Notes: generated by a model not told the origin, from the letters alone. Numbered from the stretch's first letter, positions 17,603 through 24,756 are shown. The stretch: DNA of 64,000 bases from G963662655 sp963666875 (GCA_963666875.2 CAXXPU010000018.1:166474-230473); one strand, 5' to 3'. Made by a program: numbers and translations.

Positions 17603-19740
17603 TGCGCTGGATCTCGCTTTCGTTCCTGCTGATTCTCAGCCTTCCCCTACTCGCGATACATGGAATGATCGTCGATGAAGATGGGAAATTTATCGAAGGC
17701 GTGTCGGTATTCTGCGGCAATACGGGCGTCTATTCGGACGATCGCGGTATTTTCCGCATCGATGTCGCCTCCGATTCGCTCAACTTCTACAAGATCGGTT
17801 ACCGCAAGATCACGCTTTCGATAGAAGATATCCGCAGGTTCCCACGAATCGTGCTGACGCGCGAGGCCATCGCCATCGAAGGCGTCGAAGTACATGAAGA
17901 ACGATATTCCCCGCTTCTGCCCGACTACGCAGGCAAGAAGACCATCCTGATCGAAGAAACCGCATCCGACGCCGCCTCGCTGGTCGGACAGCAGACAGGT
18001 GTCTATCTCAAGGGCGGCAGTCTTCCGGGCGAAAGCAGATATCTGTCACTGCAAGGGCAACGCGCGAAACATACTGCGGTCATGATCGACGGCGTGGTGG
18101 TCAGCACCCCGGGCAGTTCGTTCGACCTCTCCACAATCCCCGCATCCATGATCGAGCGCATCGAGATTATCGAGGGTAATTCCGGCGCACTCGCGGGTAG
18201 TGGCGCCATCGGCGGGATCGTCAACATTGTGACCTGGCGCGATACGATTTCATCGTCCGATATCGGTCTGAAGATGCTGACCCAGCAAGCGACGGGGTCC
18301 TTCGACTTGCAGAAGAACCGCATCGACCTCTCGCTGTGGAACATGTACGGGAAAACCGACCTGAATTTCAATCGCCTCTACAACCGCGCCGACTTCGAAT
18401 ACACCAACTTGCGGGACTCGATTAAAACGAATCCCAACAACGCCCTGTCCAACTGGGATGTCGGAATGAATCATGAGTTCTTCTTCCTGCCGGTGCGCAA
18501 TCGCGTTCAGGTCATGTACCGTGAATTCACAAAGCAGATGATTGGCCACTACGCCATGCTGAGCGCATACGACGACGCCCACCTGAAGGGGAATTCGATA
18601 CGTATGTTTCTCGATCTTGATAAGCAGGTCGCGGGTGTGAAGTTGCGGCTTGTCTCGCACTGGAACCGCGAATACACGCTTTACGACAACACCGGTTCTT
18701 CCTCATATCTGGCGATGGCGAAGGGCAGAAACCACTACAGCTCTTATGGCGCAGACCAGCAGACGACCTTCGATCTGCTGCCGTTTCTTCATCTCGCACC
18801 GACACTTTCCTGGCGCACACAGGAGTATCGCTACGACGACCTCATCGCCGACTGCAACGACGTCGATCCCATCCGGCAGACCGCGCTGGCGCCGCATGTT
18901 CAGCTCTCCGCGGATACCGAAATCGAAAGCCACGAGCTTTCCCTGAACCTCGACTACCGCTACGACCACGTACACACCGACAACATCGGAAACGAATCGT
19001 TCGATAGCTGGAAAGCAGGCGCGCAATGGAAGTGGACTGGGCAGTTCGGCATCTCGCTGGGCGGAGACTACGGCTCCGGCTTCTCGCTACCGTCGATTTA
19101 CGACCTCTACTGGAAGGGCGGTGGCCAGGCGATAGGAAATCCCGATCTGAAACCGGAGGAAAGCCTCGGTTACCTGATATCCTCTTCGATTTGGTGGAAT
19201 GAGATTTTTCGGCTGGAAGCGCAGTTGAGCGATCAGGACGTCGATGACCTGATCTACTGGCACAAGTCGGTCACCGGATGGAAACCGGACAACATCGGCT
19301 CCGCGGAAGTCCAGAATTACCAGATGGATCTGACAGCGCATCCCTTCTCCTTCCTGGGGCTCGATGCCGGGTGGCAACGGACGATATCCAAGGACTCGAG
19401 CGGCGGCGATCACGACAGGAAATTCACGCCCGGCATACCGTCCTCAATCACCCGCGTCGGTGTCACATTGCAAAGGTGGAATGCGCAATTCGGTTTCGAC
19501 TGGAATCGCGTGGGAGAGCGTTATCACACCCTCGACAACCTTGCAGGTCCGATTCCCGCGTACGAGACCATCGACATCGAAGCGAAATATCATCTTGCGC
19601 TCGAACGATGGAATCTTCCCCATCCGTCAATCTATGCGCGCTTCTGCAATATCCTCGACGAGGAGTACGAGATCGACGAAGGACAGCCCGAACCGGGTAT
19701 GAACTGGGAGCTGGGTTTCTTCCTCGAAGCGACCCTGTGA
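17599..19740 (+). CDS. TonB-dependent outer-membrane receptor
   Basis: A 713-residue receptor. It has a signal peptide (MMRWISLSFLLILSLPLLA) and a carboxypeptidase-regulatory-like beta-sandwich (about 20-95, GMIVDEDGKFIEGVSVF). The plug domain spans about 110-220, with RYLSLQGQRAKHTAVMIDGV and RIEIIEGNSGALAGSGAIGG. The rest is a 22-strand-type barrel. Ligand not evident; BtuB-like size and the adjacent FecE/BtuD-type ATPase suggest a cobalamin or iron chelate. The start overlaps the ATPase stop by ATGA; ATG 17602 is an equally good alternative. Confidence 0.85.
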   Translation: MMRWISLSFLLILSLPLLAIHGMIVDEDGKFIEGVSVFCGNTGVYSDDRGIFRIDVASDSLNFYKIGYRKITLSIEDIRRFPRIVLTREAIAIEGVEVHEERYSPLLPDYAGKKTILIEETASDAASLVGQQTGVYLKGGSLPGESRYLSLQGQRAKHTAVMIDGVVVSTPGSSFDLSTIPASMIERIEIIEGNSGALAGSGAIGGIVNIVTWRDTISSSDIGLKMLTQQATGSFDLQKNRIDLSLWNMYGKTDLNFNRLYNRADFEYTNLRDSIKTNPNNALSNWDVGMNHEFFFLPVRNRVQVMYREFTKQMIGHYAMLSAYDDAHLKGNSIRMFLDLDKQVAGVKLRLVSHWNREYTLYDNTGSSSYLAMAKGRNHYSSYGADQQTTFDLLPFLHLAPTLSWRTQEYRYDDLIADCNDVDPIRQTALAPHVQLSADTEIESHELSLNLDYRYDHVHTDNIGNESFDSWKAGAQWKWTGQFGISLGGDYGSGFSLPSIYDLYWKGGGQAIGNPDLKPEESLGYLISSSIWWNEIFRLEAQLSDQDVDDLIYWHKSVTGWKPDNIGSAEVQNYQMDLTAHPFSFLGLDAGWQRTISKDSSGGDHDRKFTPGIPSSITRVGVTLQRWNAQFGFDWNRVGERYHTLDNLAGPIPAYETIDIEAKYHLALERWNLPHPSIYARFCNILDEEYEIDEGQPEPGMNWELGFFLEATL

Positions 19741-19998
19741 GATGTCACAATCGGATAGCATGGGATACGTCTGAATTTCTTTGAGGCATACCCCCGGAAT
19801 TCTCATGCGGCATCGAACTAATTCATGACATTATAATGAGATAGATGCATATTATCGTAAAAAAATCAAATTACTTCTCTGATTCGCGATCGTATTGATT
19901 TGTGTGTAATAATAGTTTGTCCTTCGATACACCGCTTCGCGGCACTCAGGATGACAATGGTGGATAACTCATAGTAAAATAATAGTTTGTCATCCTTG

Positions 19999-20004
19999 TA
20001 TATT
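19999..20004 (+). promoter_or_regulatory. -10 half of the circle-junction promoter (left end)
   Basis: TATATT lies 2 nt inside the CT core. When right and left ends are joined in the excised circle it is placed 17 nt after TTGACG (21356-21361). In the integrated state it has no matched -35 in the flanking repeat. Confidence 0.7.
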
Positions 20005-20090
20005 GACACAGTTCATTGAGAAGCCAGAATAGCGGTAACGCCGCCAGTTTTGATGAGTGGATTACCCTGGTGGCCACCAAGGTAATCCTG

Positions 20091-20153
20091 CCGGTCTCGA
20101 GATCGTTGTCATCCAGGGCTAATAAGCCCGGCACTCAGCTTGGTCCAGACCGG
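20091..20153 (+). other. Bridge RNA target-binding loop with left and right target guides
   Basis: Outer stem CCGGTCT (20091-20097) pairs with AGACCGG (20147-20153). Left guide TTGTCATCC (20106-20114) is identical to the left flank at 19987-19995. Inner stem GGGCT-AATA-AGCCC occupies 20116-20129. Right guide GGCACTCAG (20130-20138) is the reverse complement of the right flank CTGAGTGCC at 21375-21383. Both matches are 9 of 9 and meet at the CT core. Confidence 0.92.
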
Positions 20154-20154
20154 T

Positions 20155-20219
20155 TCATAATGCGATTCCGAACAGTTGCGTGGGCTTGAAGCCCGAATAC
20201 AAGAAAGGAGCAATTATGA
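20155..20219 (+). other. Bridge RNA donor-binding loop with left and right donor guides
   Basis: Outer stem TCATAATGC (20155-20163) pairs with GCAATTATGA (20210-20219), with a one-base bulge. Left guide ACAGTTGC (20172-20179) is identical to the element's right end at 21368-21375. Inner stem GGGCT-TGA-AGCCC occupies 20182-20194. Right guide ATACAAG (20197-20203) is the reverse complement of CTTGTAT at 19995-20001. The inner stem sequence is the same as in the target loop. The 3' stem strand contains the transposase ATG. Confidence 0.9.
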
Positions 20220-21193
20220 CCAACATTAGCGACAATCTCTCGACCTTCATCGGGATCGATGTTTCGAAATCGACCCTTGATGTATTTGTATCAGGAAGCG
20301 GCAAAACTTTGCAAGTAAAAAATGCTGACATTGGATTCGAGGAACTCTATGACGTAATCCACCAGTGCAATGATCCTGTCATTGTATATGAATCGACAGG
20401 AGTGTATGGGAAGAAACTGGCACGTTATTTGTTGGAGCGTAACGTAATGGTTGCGGAAGTCAATGCCTATCAGGTTCATAGCTTTGTCCGTAGTACTGGA
20501 AAGCTGGCAAAGACAGATCGGATCGATGCGGAGACAATTGCGCTGTATGCCGAGAAGCTCGGCGTCCGATTGCTGTGCAAGGTGGATAAGAGGCATGAGG
20601 CAATCAGGGATTTGATGAAACGGAAGCATCAGTTGATTGACTATCGGAAAAGAGAAAAGAATCGCAGAGAATCCACTCTGGATCATGAGATTATCGATAG
20701 TATTGATCGCCATGTCGAGTACTTGAATGATGAAATCAAACGAATCGAGAAGCAGATAGATGAACTTCTGGATCAAGTACCGGAGTTTCGTGAGAAGACA
20801 GAGCTGCTAACGACAATTCCCGGTGTCGCAAAGCATACAGCACTGACGATGTTGGTCGAATTGCCAGAACTTGGCACCCTAAACAGGAAAGAAATCGCTA
20901 TGCTTGCAGGCTTGGCCCCGATCAATCATGATAGTGGAACGTTGAAAGGGAAAAGGCATATTCATGGTGGCAGACCATCGGTTCGAAATGCACTGTATCT
21001 TCCAACAATATCATCCTTTCAGTGGAATCGTAAAATCGGCTCGTTCCGGGTGGATTTAATCGAGCGAGGAAAGCCCGGGAAAGTGGCAACCACGGCTTGT
21101 ATGAGAAAGATGGTGACAATCATGAATGCGATGGTTAGAGATAATCTCGCGTGGGGCATGAAATCGCCATCATTGCATGAGTCAACGAACTGA
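20216..21193 (+). CDS. IS110-family transposase (bridge recombinase)
   Basis: A 325-residue recombinase. The RuvC-like N-terminal domain has the acidic set D15 (GIDVSKS), E59 (YESTGVYG), D101 and D104 (KTDRIDAE). A coiled-coil region follows (about 140-185), then the Transposase_20 domain with TIPGVAKHTA near 200 and S240 in NHDSGTLKGKRHIHGG, the candidate nucleophile. The length and residue spacing closely match IS621 recombinase. ATG 20216 follows AAGGAG at 20205-20210. That site and the start codon are inside the 3' strand of the bridge RNA donor-loop stem. Confidence 0.95.
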   Translation: MTNISDNLSTFIGIDVSKSTLDVFVSGSGKTLQVKNADIGFEELYDVIHQCNDPVIVYESTGVYGKKLARYLLERNVMVAEVNAYQVHSFVRSTGKLAKTDRIDAETIALYAEKLGVRLLCKVDKRHEAIRDLMKRKHQLIDYRKREKNRRESTLDHEIIDSIDRHVEYLNDEIKRIEKQIDELLDQVPEFREKTELLTTIPGVAKHTALTMLVELPELGTLNRKEIAMLAGLAPINHDSGTLKGKRHIHGGRPSVRNALYLPTISSFQWNRKIGSFRVDLIERGKPGKVATTACMRKMVTIMNAMVRDNLAWGMKSPSLHESTN

Positions 21194-21200
21194 GTTTTAT

Positions 21201-21324
21201 GTGGATAAATGCGTTTGAAGAGTAATTTGTCCACAATCCACGCCGAATAGAACGTCAAAGTGTCTCGTTCGCTTATCGTGGTGTGGATTGTGTCCATTTC
21301 AGACAAATTCCAGCATTTATCCAC
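21201..21324 (+). other. Long nested hairpin in the IS110 right noncoding region
   Basis: Three nested stems directly follow the transposase stop: GTGGATAAATGC (21201-21212) with GCATTTATCCAC (21313-21324), AATTTGTC (21224-21231) with GACAAATT (21302-21309), and CACAATCCAC (21232-21241) with GTGGATTGTG (21283-21292), all perfect. It could end transcription or shield the right end from outside transcription. No guide matching the flanks is seen in it. Confidence 0.7.
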
Positions 21325-21355
21325 GGAAAACGAGAGGATACCCCCCTTTTTATAC

Positions 21356-21361
21356 TTGACG
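21356..21361 (+). promoter_or_regulatory. -35 half of the circle-junction promoter (right end)
   Basis: TTGACG lies 13 nt before the right-hand CT core. Circularisation brings TATATT of the left end to a 17-nt spacing, making a near-consensus promoter that reads into the bridge RNA and transposase. Confidence 0.75.
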
Positions 21362-21485
21362 CTCGACACAGTTGCTGAGTGCCGCGAAGCGGTGTATCGA
21401 AGGACGCACGGTGGATAACGTCATCAAACAGGCATCAAACCATGACATCACGAAAAAATGGGGGTATGCGTGGAATTTCTTTTCA

Positions 21486-21514
21486 TTGACAGGTTCTGGT
21501 ATTTACTGTATAAG
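21486..21514 (+). promoter_or_regulatory. Promoter for the N-formylglutamate amidohydrolase-like gene
   Basis: TTGACA (21486-21491), 17-nt spacer, TATAAG (21509-21514) preceded directly by TG. It lies just outside the MITE copy and 31 nt before the ATG at 21545. Confidence 0.7.
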
Positions 21515-21544
21515 TGTATAATGAGGTTGATGTGAGGAGATACT

Positions 21545-22309
21545 ATGATTGCCGAATTCTCATTTCGGTTCGATGAACCCATTGTCTGTACCGCGATCCA
21601 TAACGGACATCTGATGAGTACTGCCTTCAAGGAAAATCTCGGAATCAGCGAGGCGGATCAACTGCGCGAAGAAGACCCGTTTACCGGCTATTTCACCCTG
21701 ATCTCGAATAATCGCATCATCGGACGCTTCAGCAGATTCGAAGTCGATCTGAACCGCGCTCCCGAGACGGCGATCTATCTGAAACCCGAAGACGCGTGGG
21801 ATCTACCTGTGCGGAAGTATCCGCTTCCGGACGATGTCGTCGCGATCGCAAGGCAGAGATACGCCCTCTTCTACAGTCGCACAAAGCTTTTCTTTCAGGA
21901 GATGGAGGACACATTCGGCAAGTTTTTCGTCTTCGACATCCACTCCTACAACCACCGCAGAAACGGACCGCTCGCTCCACCGGACGACCCGGAACTCAAT
22001 CCCGATATCATCCTCGGCACGAACAACATGAGCGAGTCGTGGCTTCCGCTGGTCGAGAAGCTGCGGGACAATCTCGCCAACGCGGATTTCTTCGGCAGAA
22101 AGCTCGATGTACGCATTAACGTCAAATTCACCGGTGGGAACTTCTCCCGCTGGATTCATAAGAGTTTCCCCGAATCGGTCTGTTGCGTGTCGCTGGAATT
22201 CAAGAAGATTTTCATGGACGAATGGACCGGCGAACGGCACCTGAAAGTACAGGAACGACTGCGTGAAGTGCTGGAAGGTTCTTTTGAAATGATAAAAATG
22301 AACCTCTGA
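21545..22309 (+). CDS. N-formylglutamate amidohydrolase family protein
   Basis: A 254-residue zinc-type amidohydrolase. Recognisable blocks are TAIHNGH near residue 17 (metal His region), RFEVDLNRAPE near 62, FDIHSYNHRR near 135 and the GGNFSRW loop near 200. The family removes N-formyl or related groups from amino acids (HutG in histidine breakdown), but many members act on unknown substrates; no hut genes are near. GAGGAG precedes the ATG. A consensus promoter lies at the edge of the interrupted MITE. Confidence 0.82.
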   Translation: MIAEFSFRFDEPIVCTAIHNGHLMSTAFKENLGISEADQLREEDPFTGYFTLISNNRIIGRFSRFEVDLNRAPETAIYLKPEDAWDLPVRKYPLPDDVVAIARQRYALFYSRTKLFFQEMEDTFGKFFVFDIHSYNHRRNGPLAPPDDPELNPDIILGTNNMSESWLPLVEKLRDNLANADFFGRKLDVRINVKFTGGNFSRWIHKSFPESVCCVSLEFKKIFMDEWTGERHLKVQERLREVLEGSFEMIKMNL

Positions 22310-22344
22310 TCATAATTATATAACGCAAATATTTACGATTTCAA

Positions 22345-22372
22345 TTGTCTAGCAGCATGCCTCCGTTATAAT
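22345..22372 (+). promoter_or_regulatory. Promoter for the PDC-sensor gene
   Basis: TTGTCT (22345-22350), 16-nt spacer, TATAAT (22367-22372), followed by an untranslated leader of about 45 nt and GGAGG at 22413-22417. Confidence 0.7.
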
Positions 22373-22425
22373 ATTCGAAGGATGTCTATGAATCAAATTC
22401 ATGGTTCAACACGGAGGAAACCACT

Positions 22426-22974
22426 ATGAAAAAGTATTTCTTGCTTACACTACTCATTATCGTGTCGCTAAGCCTGCTTGCACAGGAAACTCATCCGGGT
22501 CTTCTCAAGCTCGTTAGCAATGTCGTGATCAAGCTTGGATCGGATCCTATGATTGTCGATGCCGTCAAGGCGAAAAACGCGCAGAATGAATCGATGGACA
22601 CGATCAAGAAGATCGATCAGGAATGGATGGAAGCTGAAGCGCCAACTCCATTCATGAAATCGCTATTGGACAACGAAACGAGTGAACACTTACGCCAGCT
22701 TTCCAATGCAAAGGCGTATTATGCCGAAATCTTCGTGATGGATAACAAAGGAGCTCTCGTGGCTTTGACGGATCTTACCTCTGATTACTGGCAGGGTGAC
22801 GAGAAGAAATTCACCGAATCGTACGCTGACGGAAATGGGAAAACCTTTATTGATGAAATGAAGTATGACGAGAGCACCCAGAAAAATCTCGTACAGGTTT
22901 CCGTTCCGGTAAAAGACGGAAATAATACAATCGGCGCGATAACCGTTGGTATTGTCGTGGATGAAATCGAATAG
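22426..22974 (+). CDS. Stand-alone periplasmic PDC/Cache-like sensor-domain protein
   Basis: A 182-residue exported protein. A signal peptide (residues 1-20) precedes a single PDC/Cache-type sensor fold: AEIFVMDNKGALVALTD near 103 and DYWQGDEKKF near 122, then VSVPVKDGNNTIGAITVGI near the end. Such domains normally sit outside the membrane in chemoreceptors or kinases. Here no transmembrane or output domain follows, so it may be a soluble ligand-binding partner. It has its own promoter and ends before a strong terminator. Confidence 0.78.
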   Translation: MKKYFLLTLLIIVSLSLLAQETHPGLLKLVSNVVIKLGSDPMIVDAVKAKNAQNESMDTIKKIDQEWMEAEAPTPFMKSLLDNETSEHLRQLSNAKAYYAEIFVMDNKGALVALTDLTSDYWQGDEKKFTESYADGNGKTFIDEMKYDESTQKNLVQVSVPVKDGNNTIGAITVGIVVDEIE

Positions 22975-23291
22975 TAATACAATTTCCACTTTGATATGTC
23001 ATAAATCAATATTTCAAGGATCGTGGAAATTGTTCTCAGGAAACGATTATCCGATTGTTCATTTCTCGAGTTTATGGCATTTCAATCGGAAAATCGTATA
23101 AGATGTGACAACGACAACCGCTGTAGGTATCTCGCCTACAGCGGTTTTCTTTTTATCTCAAGATGAAGAGTATTCCAGCCGTATATTTTCCGCACTCTGA
23201 AATGTCTCGATCGCAATTCGTTGAATTATTTTCTTGAACAAATGGATTCTCTTTGAGAATATGGATAAATTGAATTATTGAGAGGCTATTG
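22975..23291 (+). other. Intergenic region between the PDC protein and asd
   Basis: This 317-bp gap holds the terminator at 23116-23154 and a weak possible promoter (TTGAAC 23234-23239, GAATAT 23257-23262). It also holds a CCGATTG/CAATCGG inverted repeat around 23050-23090 of unclear meaning. No further gene is seen. Confidence 0.5.
23116..23154 (+). terminator. Strong Rho-independent terminator
   Basis: A 12-bp perfect stem AACCGCTGTAGG/CCTACAGCGGTT with a 7-nt loop is followed by TTCTTTTT. Confidence 0.9.
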
Positions 23292-24269
23292 ATGCATATT
23301 GGAATTGCAGGAGCCACCGGAGCTGTCGGTCGGATGATGATCCGCGTTCTGGAGGAGATGAAGATCTCTGTCGGTTGTCTGGATCCGTTCGCCACCGAGC
23401 GCTCGGAGGGTATCGTATTGCAGTTCAACGGAATGCCTATAAGCGTCCAGCGACTGACCGAGGAATCGATGCGGCAAAGATACGATTTCCTGCTCTTTTC
23501 AGCAGGATCGGAAACATCGCGTCGATTCGCTTCAGTAGCGGCTGATGCAGGTAACACGGTGATCGACAATTCCTCGGCCTTCCGCAAAGACAAAGCAATA
23601 CCGCTTGTCGTGCCGGAAGTAAACGGCGACTTGCTTCGTGATTACCGAGGAATCGTCGCCAATCCGAATTGCTCCACGATACAACTGGTGCTCGCGCTGC
23701 ATCCACTTAAAAAGGCGTTCGGACTGAAGCGAGTGCTGATCACCACATTTCAGTCGGTATCCGGTGCCGGCAACAAAGGCATCCGGGAGCTTGAAGAACA
23801 GCGTAATGGTTCGATGCAGACGCGGCATTTCCCGCACATGATCGATCTCAACGTGATCCCGCAAATCGGCGCATTCGGCGACGGCGATTATTGCGAAGAA
23901 GAGCTGAAGATGCATCACGAGATCCGGAAGATTCTCGGCGACGATATGATCGAGGTATCCGCGGAGACGGTTCGGGTGCCCGTGCTGTACGGTCACAGCG
24001 AAAGCGTGTATGTGGAGCTGGAGCGGGATGCCACACCCAATGAAGCCATGAAGTTGCTCGAAACTGCTCCAGGCGTGGCTCTGCATCGTGATGAGTACAT
24101 CACGCCACGTGAGATCGGCGATTCGGACCAAAGCCATATCTGCCGTGTAAGGCAAGGATGCCGAAGCAATGAAATCAGATTCTGGAACGTCGCGAATAAC
24201 GTCCGAGTAGGCGCTGCGACGAATGCGGTACGCATTATGAAGCACATGATTTCTCTTGCAAAACCATGA
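23292..24269 (+). CDS. asd: Aspartate-semialdehyde dehydrogenase
   Basis: A 325-residue enzyme that makes aspartate semialdehyde from aspartyl phosphate for lysine/diaminopimelate, threonine and methionine synthesis. NADP-binding GATGAVGRMM is at residues 7-16, the catalytic Cys is in ANPNCSTIQ near 125, SGAGNKG near 163, and the active-site His region is RVPVLYGHSES near 235. ATG 23292 is preferred over TTG 23289 because AGAGG is spaced 6 nt from it. No other lysine-pathway gene is nearby. Confidence 0.92.
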   Translation: MHIGIAGATGAVGRMMIRVLEEMKISVGCLDPFATERSEGIVLQFNGMPISVQRLTEESMRQRYDFLLFSAGSETSRRFASVAADAGNTVIDNSSAFRKDKAIPLVVPEVNGDLLRDYRGIVANPNCSTIQLVLALHPLKKAFGLKRVLITTFQSVSGAGNKGIRELEEQRNGSMQTRHFPHMIDLNVIPQIGAFGDGDYCEEELKMHHEIRKILGDDMIEVSAETVRVPVLYGHSESVYVELERDATPNEAMKLLETAPGVALHRDEYITPREIGDSDQSHICRVRQGCRSNEIRFWNVANNVRVGAATNAVRIMKHMISLAKP

Positions 24270-24283
24270 TTCGGCGCTATTAT
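24256..24283 (+). promoter_or_regulatory. Possible promoter inside the end of asd
   Basis: TTGCAA (24256-24261), 16-nt spacer, TATTAT (24278-24283), 30 nt before the next start codon at 24313. The spacing is good but the -35 is imperfect. Confidence 0.45.
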
Positions 24284-24312
24284 TATTATAGAATATTATT
24301 CGAGGAGATATA

Positions 24313-24750
24313 ATGCCTTTACAGGAGATGTTCGAAAAAGCGGAAGAATCCGTCGTACGATATCCGGTAGAAATCAACAAGAAAACCATATACGTTTATG
24401 AACTCAAACTCAGCAACGCAGAGCCAGTACTGAAGCAGTGCCTTGATTTTATCCTCGAGGATTCGACGAAGTTCCGGCACATTCTGATGGTCTTCAACGC
24501 CAAGCATGTCAATTCCCGGCAGACGAACCTCTTCAAGATCGCCAAGATCCTTGATGAATACAAGGATCTGCTCTTCAGCGACAAGCTCAGTCGCTTTGCG
24601 ATCGTTATCAAGAGCTTCATCCTGCACCGCAGGATTATCGCGTTGTTCGACAGACTGTTCGATGACAACGGAGTCAGCCGCCAGAAATACACCTATTTCT
24701 CCGAGAAACATAAAGATCGTATCAAGCCCTGGCTCATGCAGGTAAAATAA
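24313..24750 (+). CDS. Small conserved-looking protein of unknown function (STAS/SpoIIAA-like flavour)
   Basis: A 145-residue cytosolic protein with alternating strands and amphipathic helices. The order (VYELKLS strand, a helix around VLKQCLDFIL, ILMVFNAKHV strand, two further helices, FAIVIKSF strand) resembles STAS or SpoIIAA-like folds, but no diagnostic motif is present. GAGGAG precedes ATG 24313. It is 6 nt ahead of radC and probably co-transcribed. Not assigned. Confidence 0.6.
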   Translation: MPLQEMFEKAEESVVRYPVEINKKTIYVYELKLSNAEPVLKQCLDFILEDSTKFRHILMVFNAKHVNSRQTNLFKIAKILDEYKDLLFSDKLSRFAIVIKSFILHRRIIALFDRLFDDNGVSRQKYTYFSEKHKDRIKPWLMQVK

Positions 24751-24756
24751 CACGGA

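Larger units (their letters stand above)
20050..20219 (+). ncRNA. IS110 bridge RNA (target- and donor-specifying guide RNA)
   Basis: Three structured parts can be read. (1) A 5' stem-loop: GGATTACC 20059-20066 pairs with GGTAATCC 20081-20088 around a TGGTGGCCACCA palindrome. (2) A target-binding loop at 20091-20153. (3) A donor-binding loop at 20155-20219. The guides match the insertion site and the element's own ends exactly. The size of about 170 nt agrees with the 177-nt bridge RNA of IS621. The exact 5' and 3' ends are not determinable by eye; the RNA may begin earlier, near 20011, from the junction promoter. The 3' part overlaps the transposase ribosome-binding site and start codon. Confidence 0.9.
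19995..21374 (+). mobile_element. IS110-family insertion element, complete, 1380 bp
   Basis: The host repeat reads GTCATC-CT-GAGTGCCGCG when the two flanks are joined. The element sits exactly at the CT: one CT at 19995-19996 and one at 21375-21376, with no other duplication and no terminal inverted repeats, as expected for IS110 recombination. It has a 219-nt leader region encoding a bridge RNA, a DEDD/Ser transposase (20216-21193) and a 181-nt right noncoding region. The long upstream and shorter downstream noncoding regions match the IS110 group rather than IS1111. All parts look intact. Confidence 0.92.
19783..21472 (+). mobile_element. MITE-like element copy 2, interrupted by an IS110 insertion
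   Basis: Left end GCATACCCCC (19786-19795) and right end GGGGGTATGC (21460-21469) are inverted. GAATTTCTTT direct repeats flank the element at 19773-19782 and 21473-21482. Removing the IS110 element (1380 bp) leaves 310 bp, the same as the intact copy at 7878-8187. The left 20 nt and the right segment match that copy, and the two inverted core arms are kept (19921-19957; 19987-19996 continuing at 21377). The short segment between the arms is in the opposite orientation to that in copy 1. Confidence 0.7.

Noticed and set aside
20216..21193. IS1111-group assignment for the transposase
   Set aside because: The guide-bearing noncoding region is upstream of the gene and there are no subterminal inverted repeats, as in the IS110 group.
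21338..21349. GGATACCCCCC inside the IS110 right end as a terminal inverted repeat of the element
   Set aside because: The element's boundaries are fixed by the CT core and the restored target; the likeness to the MITE ends is probably chance.
24313..24750. Assigning this small protein to the STAS or SpoIIAA-like family
   Set aside because: Secondary-structure order is suggestive but no family-specific residues could be identified.
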